6,071 bases of DNA, taken from contig JAETOP010000149.1 in NCBI GenBank assembly GCA_021771675.1, forward strand, positions 1 to 6,071. Reading direction: 5' to 3'. The notes below the pieces were generated by a model that had not been told where the DNA came from, did not search any database, and worked only from the letters and a program-made list of their open reading frames with translations. Both the position numbers and the translations under genes were made by a program. Source of the DNA: Oscillospiraceae bacterium (lineage in GTDB: Bacteria; Bacillota_A; Clostridia; Oscillospirales; Oscillospiraceae). This document shows, in pieces, positions 4,351 to 6,071 of the stretch (the first letter of the stretch is position 1; each line of letters begins with the position of its first letter).

Positions 4351-5850
4351 TCATTCTGACTGATGCAGACTGCCAACCAGAAAATCGCTGATCTCCTGGG
4401 ACGGCTCAACCCTCACCGTGATATGTCCATCCCTCATGCTCACCGCTGGAGGCGGACAATCCCACCACTTCCGAATGGTCTTAGGATCAAGGCCGGTGTC
4501 CCGATGACAGTCGGCCTTGCGCCTGTCTGGATGCTGCTGCCGCCACTGATATACCTGCTCCTGCGCTGACGGTCGCCCACCATTCGTACATTCCCCTGAC
4601 GCTACTTTGAACTGCCTATTCAGATTCATAAATTGAATATGAAGCCCCTGTTTCCTCCAATTCCGCTTATTGACTGGCATAGGCATCCCGGAAAGCCTCG
4701 CTATATCATCCCTAGGAAATGTCACATAGTCCTCATTGAACATCGAGAGAGCGGCCTCTACATCTTCCCTGGTGAAGCGGTTGACCTCCTCGATGCTCAT
4801 TTCATCATAGGGCAGAAGGAGAGAATAGGCGTCCTGGCGCAGCTCGGCCTCCTCAATACCGCACTTCTTAGCGTAGATCGCCAGGGTCATCACCCCATGA
4901 TAGCGGTGGCCCACCCGGATCTCGTCCCGGATGCGGCGCAGCCACCAATCATAGAGATCTCTTTTTACCGTCCAGCGGCCCCGCCGCTCCCCCTTCACTA
5001 TCCGCCGCTCATACCAATCTGGATACTTTTCCTTTGCTTCAGCCATCGGCATCGTGGTCTTTCTCAAAATCCCCTGTAACTTCTGCCGCTCCCCGTTCGA
5101 TGCTGGTATGTAGTCCAAAAGATCATCCAACTCTACCCGATCACCGAGCCGGTAGGCCGTCACAGGATAGCCCTTGCCCAGCTTTGACCAGGAACCGACC
5201 ACCCGAAACCCCTGCATAATCCCCTGCATCTGCGGTTGCTTGATGGTGGAAGTGAACCTATTCCAAATCTGCCGGGTGAGGGAATACTTCAGCTCCTTCA
5301 GATAGTGCTGGTTCTGCGGGTACATGGGAACCGGCTCGGATAGAATGTAATACAGATGCAGCCCTGTCCCGCTGTTCACCACAAAGCTGGCCTTTGGCAA
5401 AATCCCCTTATCCATCTGATGCAGCACATCCCGGAGCTGGGGCATCCCCACTCCATCCAGGTCAAAGGCCAGGGCATAGAGGAACCGGGCGAACTTCCCC
5501 GACCGGCTCTTACCAAAGTACGAAATCGGGGCCATGATGGTAAAGTCCGTGTCGATCAGCTCGTCCAGCTTCTTCAGATCGTCCGTAATGATATACCGCT
5601 TCGCCTTGCCGTCCCCCTCGATCTCCAAAGCAATCCCATTGACGGAGCCACCCTTACCAGGTAGAGAAACAGCAATCCCATTTGCCTTATTATCCTCTTG
5701 ATGCCCCCAACGCTCAAAAGACCCCTCTGGAAAAATCTCCCGGTAGAAATCAAATGGCTCAACCTGTTCTAAAAACTGCTCCAGGTGGGCATTCTTCTCC
5801 ATATACAAGGCTTGATATTCTGCAACAGTACCACGAAACCCACTCGACAT
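4351..5850 (-). CDS. Plasmid replication protein with AEP (primase-polymerase) domain
   Basis: This 499-aa protein is the likely replication initiator/primase. The ATG at 5850 is chosen over the upstream TTG at 5886 because a perfect AGGAGGT lies 7 nt before it. The primase fold is indicated by motif I FDLD (Asp130, Asp132, metal ligands), motif II in SGTGLHLYY (His165, nucleotide binding) and the GFRVVGS segment near 214-220, in the order and spacing typical of archaeo-eukaryotic primase-like Rep proteins. The middle part (about 250-400) is helical and basic. The C-terminus (about 428-463), ending in KTIRKWW, looks like a helix-turn-helix that could bind the origin. There is no Walker A motif, so no helicase is fused and a host helicase would be needed. 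It lies directly downstream of the long structured leader. The family is recognised by motifs only; I do not assign a gene symbol. Confidence 0.8.
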   Translation of the reverse strand: MSSGFRGTVAEYQALYMEKNAHLEQFLEQVEPFDFYREIFPEGSFERWGHQEDNKANGIAVSLPGKGGSVNGIALEIEGDGKAKRYIITDDLKKLDELIDTDFTIMAPISYFGKSRSGKFARFLYALAFDLDGVGMPQLRDVLHQMDKGILPKASFVVNSGTGLHLYYILSEPVPMYPQNQHYLKELKYSLTRQIWNRFTSTIKQPQMQGIMQGFRVVGSWSKLGKGYPVTAYRLGDRVELDDLLDYIPASNGERQKLQGILRKTTMPMAEAKEKYPDWYERRIVKGERRGRWTVKRDLYDWWLRRIRDEIRVGHRYHGVMTLAIYAKKCGIEEAELRQDAYSLLLPYDEMSIEEVNRFTREDVEAALSMFNEDYVTFPRDDIARLSGMPMPVNKRNWRKQGLHIQFMNLNRQFKVASGECTNGGRPSAQEQVYQWRQQHPDRRKADCHRDTGLDPKTIRKWWDCPPPAVSMRDGHITVRVEPSQEISDFLVGSLHQSE

Positions 5851-5890
5851 AGAAGCACCTCCTACACAAAAAAGAAAAACACGCAAAAAG

Positions 5891-5937
5891 AAAAAATCCG
5901 CTGCGGCGGGGAGGGGGGAGCCGCCCGTTGGGCGGCT
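5891..5937 (-). terminator. Terminator- or attenuator-like element upstream of rep
   Basis: On the minus strand an 8-bp hairpin (AGCCGCCC/GGGCGGCT, 5919-5926/5930-5937, GTT/AAC loop) is followed by a C-rich spacer, a short CCGC-CGCA-GCGG stem (5898-5909), and then six Ts, a C and five more Ts (5885-5896). It sits 40-90 bp upstream of the rep start, inside the predicted leader. The GGCGG of the first hairpin could instead pair with the downstream CCGCC, giving exclusive structures as in transcription attenuation. The final stem is only 4 bp, so termination is plausible but not secure. Confidence 0.4.
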
Positions 5938-6009
5938 GGGGGGAAAGGGGGAGCCAAAGAGCGGCCCCTTCGGGGCCTTAAAGAGAAAGTCACCTCCCCC
6001 TTTCCCCCC
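5938..6009. repeat. 16-bp inverted repeat across the circle join
   Basis: The purine arm at 5938-5953 (GGGGGGAAAGGGGGAG) is the exact reverse complement of the pyrimidine arm at 5994-6009, which is also present at 39-54. The 40 bases between hold the GGCCCC-TTC-GGGGCC hairpin. In RNA of the rep leader this would be a long G/C-rich stem with an inner hairpin. It also pairs up a Shine-Dalgarno-like GGGGGAGGTGA (minus strand, about 37-47) that has no start codon after it. Confidence 0.6.
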
Positions 6010-6071
6010 TCGCTCCGGCTATGGAAATGATGGAAAACCCTACGGGTTTACCACATTCCCACAGCCTCCGC
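5956..6071. repeat. Terminal direct repeat, right copy
   Basis: Exact second copy of bases 1-116. Joining the two ends puts the 3' end of the NUMOD4 gene about 395 bp upstream of rep, with one continuous promoter and leader region between them. Confidence 0.9.

Noticed and set aside
4633..5664. Plus-strand open frames opposite rep
   Set aside because: They are antisense to a recognised primase-type gene, Pro/His/Leu-rich, and resemble no protein family.

Overview
The first 116 bases (1-116) are repeated exactly at the end (5956-6071). The window therefore reads as one complete small circular replicon of 5,955 bp, opened inside a non-coding region and carrying the usual overlap of a circular contig. 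Every gene I accept is on the minus strand. Strong Shine-Dalgarno sequences (AGGAGGT, AAGGGGGTGAT), a MobV relaxase, a DUF5348-like protein, a DUF536/pSK1-Par-like protein and a DinJ/YafQ pair suggest a plasmid from a Gram-positive anaerobe, probably a gut Clostridia member. The genus cannot be told from the sequence.

Layout in the direction of transcription, starting from the join: (1) a control region of about 395 bp (290 to 1, then 5955 to 5851) with a near-consensus minus-strand promoter (TTGAAA-17-TATAAT), about 335 nt of hairpin-rich untranslated leader and a terminator-like element; (2) rep, a 499-aa primase-polymerase (AEP-fold) replication protein; (3) an apparent stability operon with its own promoter and operator: dinJ-yafQ antitoxin-toxin, a 114-aa DUF5348-like protein, and a 166-aa HTH/coiled-coil protein like the single-protein plasmid partition factors; (4) a 215-aa protein of unknown function in AT-richer DNA; (5) a 331-bp intergenic region full of inverted repeats, the best oriT candidate; (6) the mob relaxase gene with its own promoter, followed by a 99-aa NUMOD4-only protein that looks translationally coupled to it.

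Together the genes cover replication (rep), maintenance (toxin-antitoxin and a Par-like protein) and mobilisation in trans by a helper (mob/oriT). No antibiotic-resistance or metabolic cargo is visible. Two candidate cargo or unknown genes remain: the 215-aa protein and the NUMOD4 remnant.

The most interesting signal is a cluster of GTTGACGGT-type sites inside the Par-like gene. The DNA word recurs in different reading frames and in both orientations, which points to a DNA-level element (centromere or iterons) embedded in the coding sequence of the protein that may bind it. The second is the long, structured rep leader with possible attenuation control.
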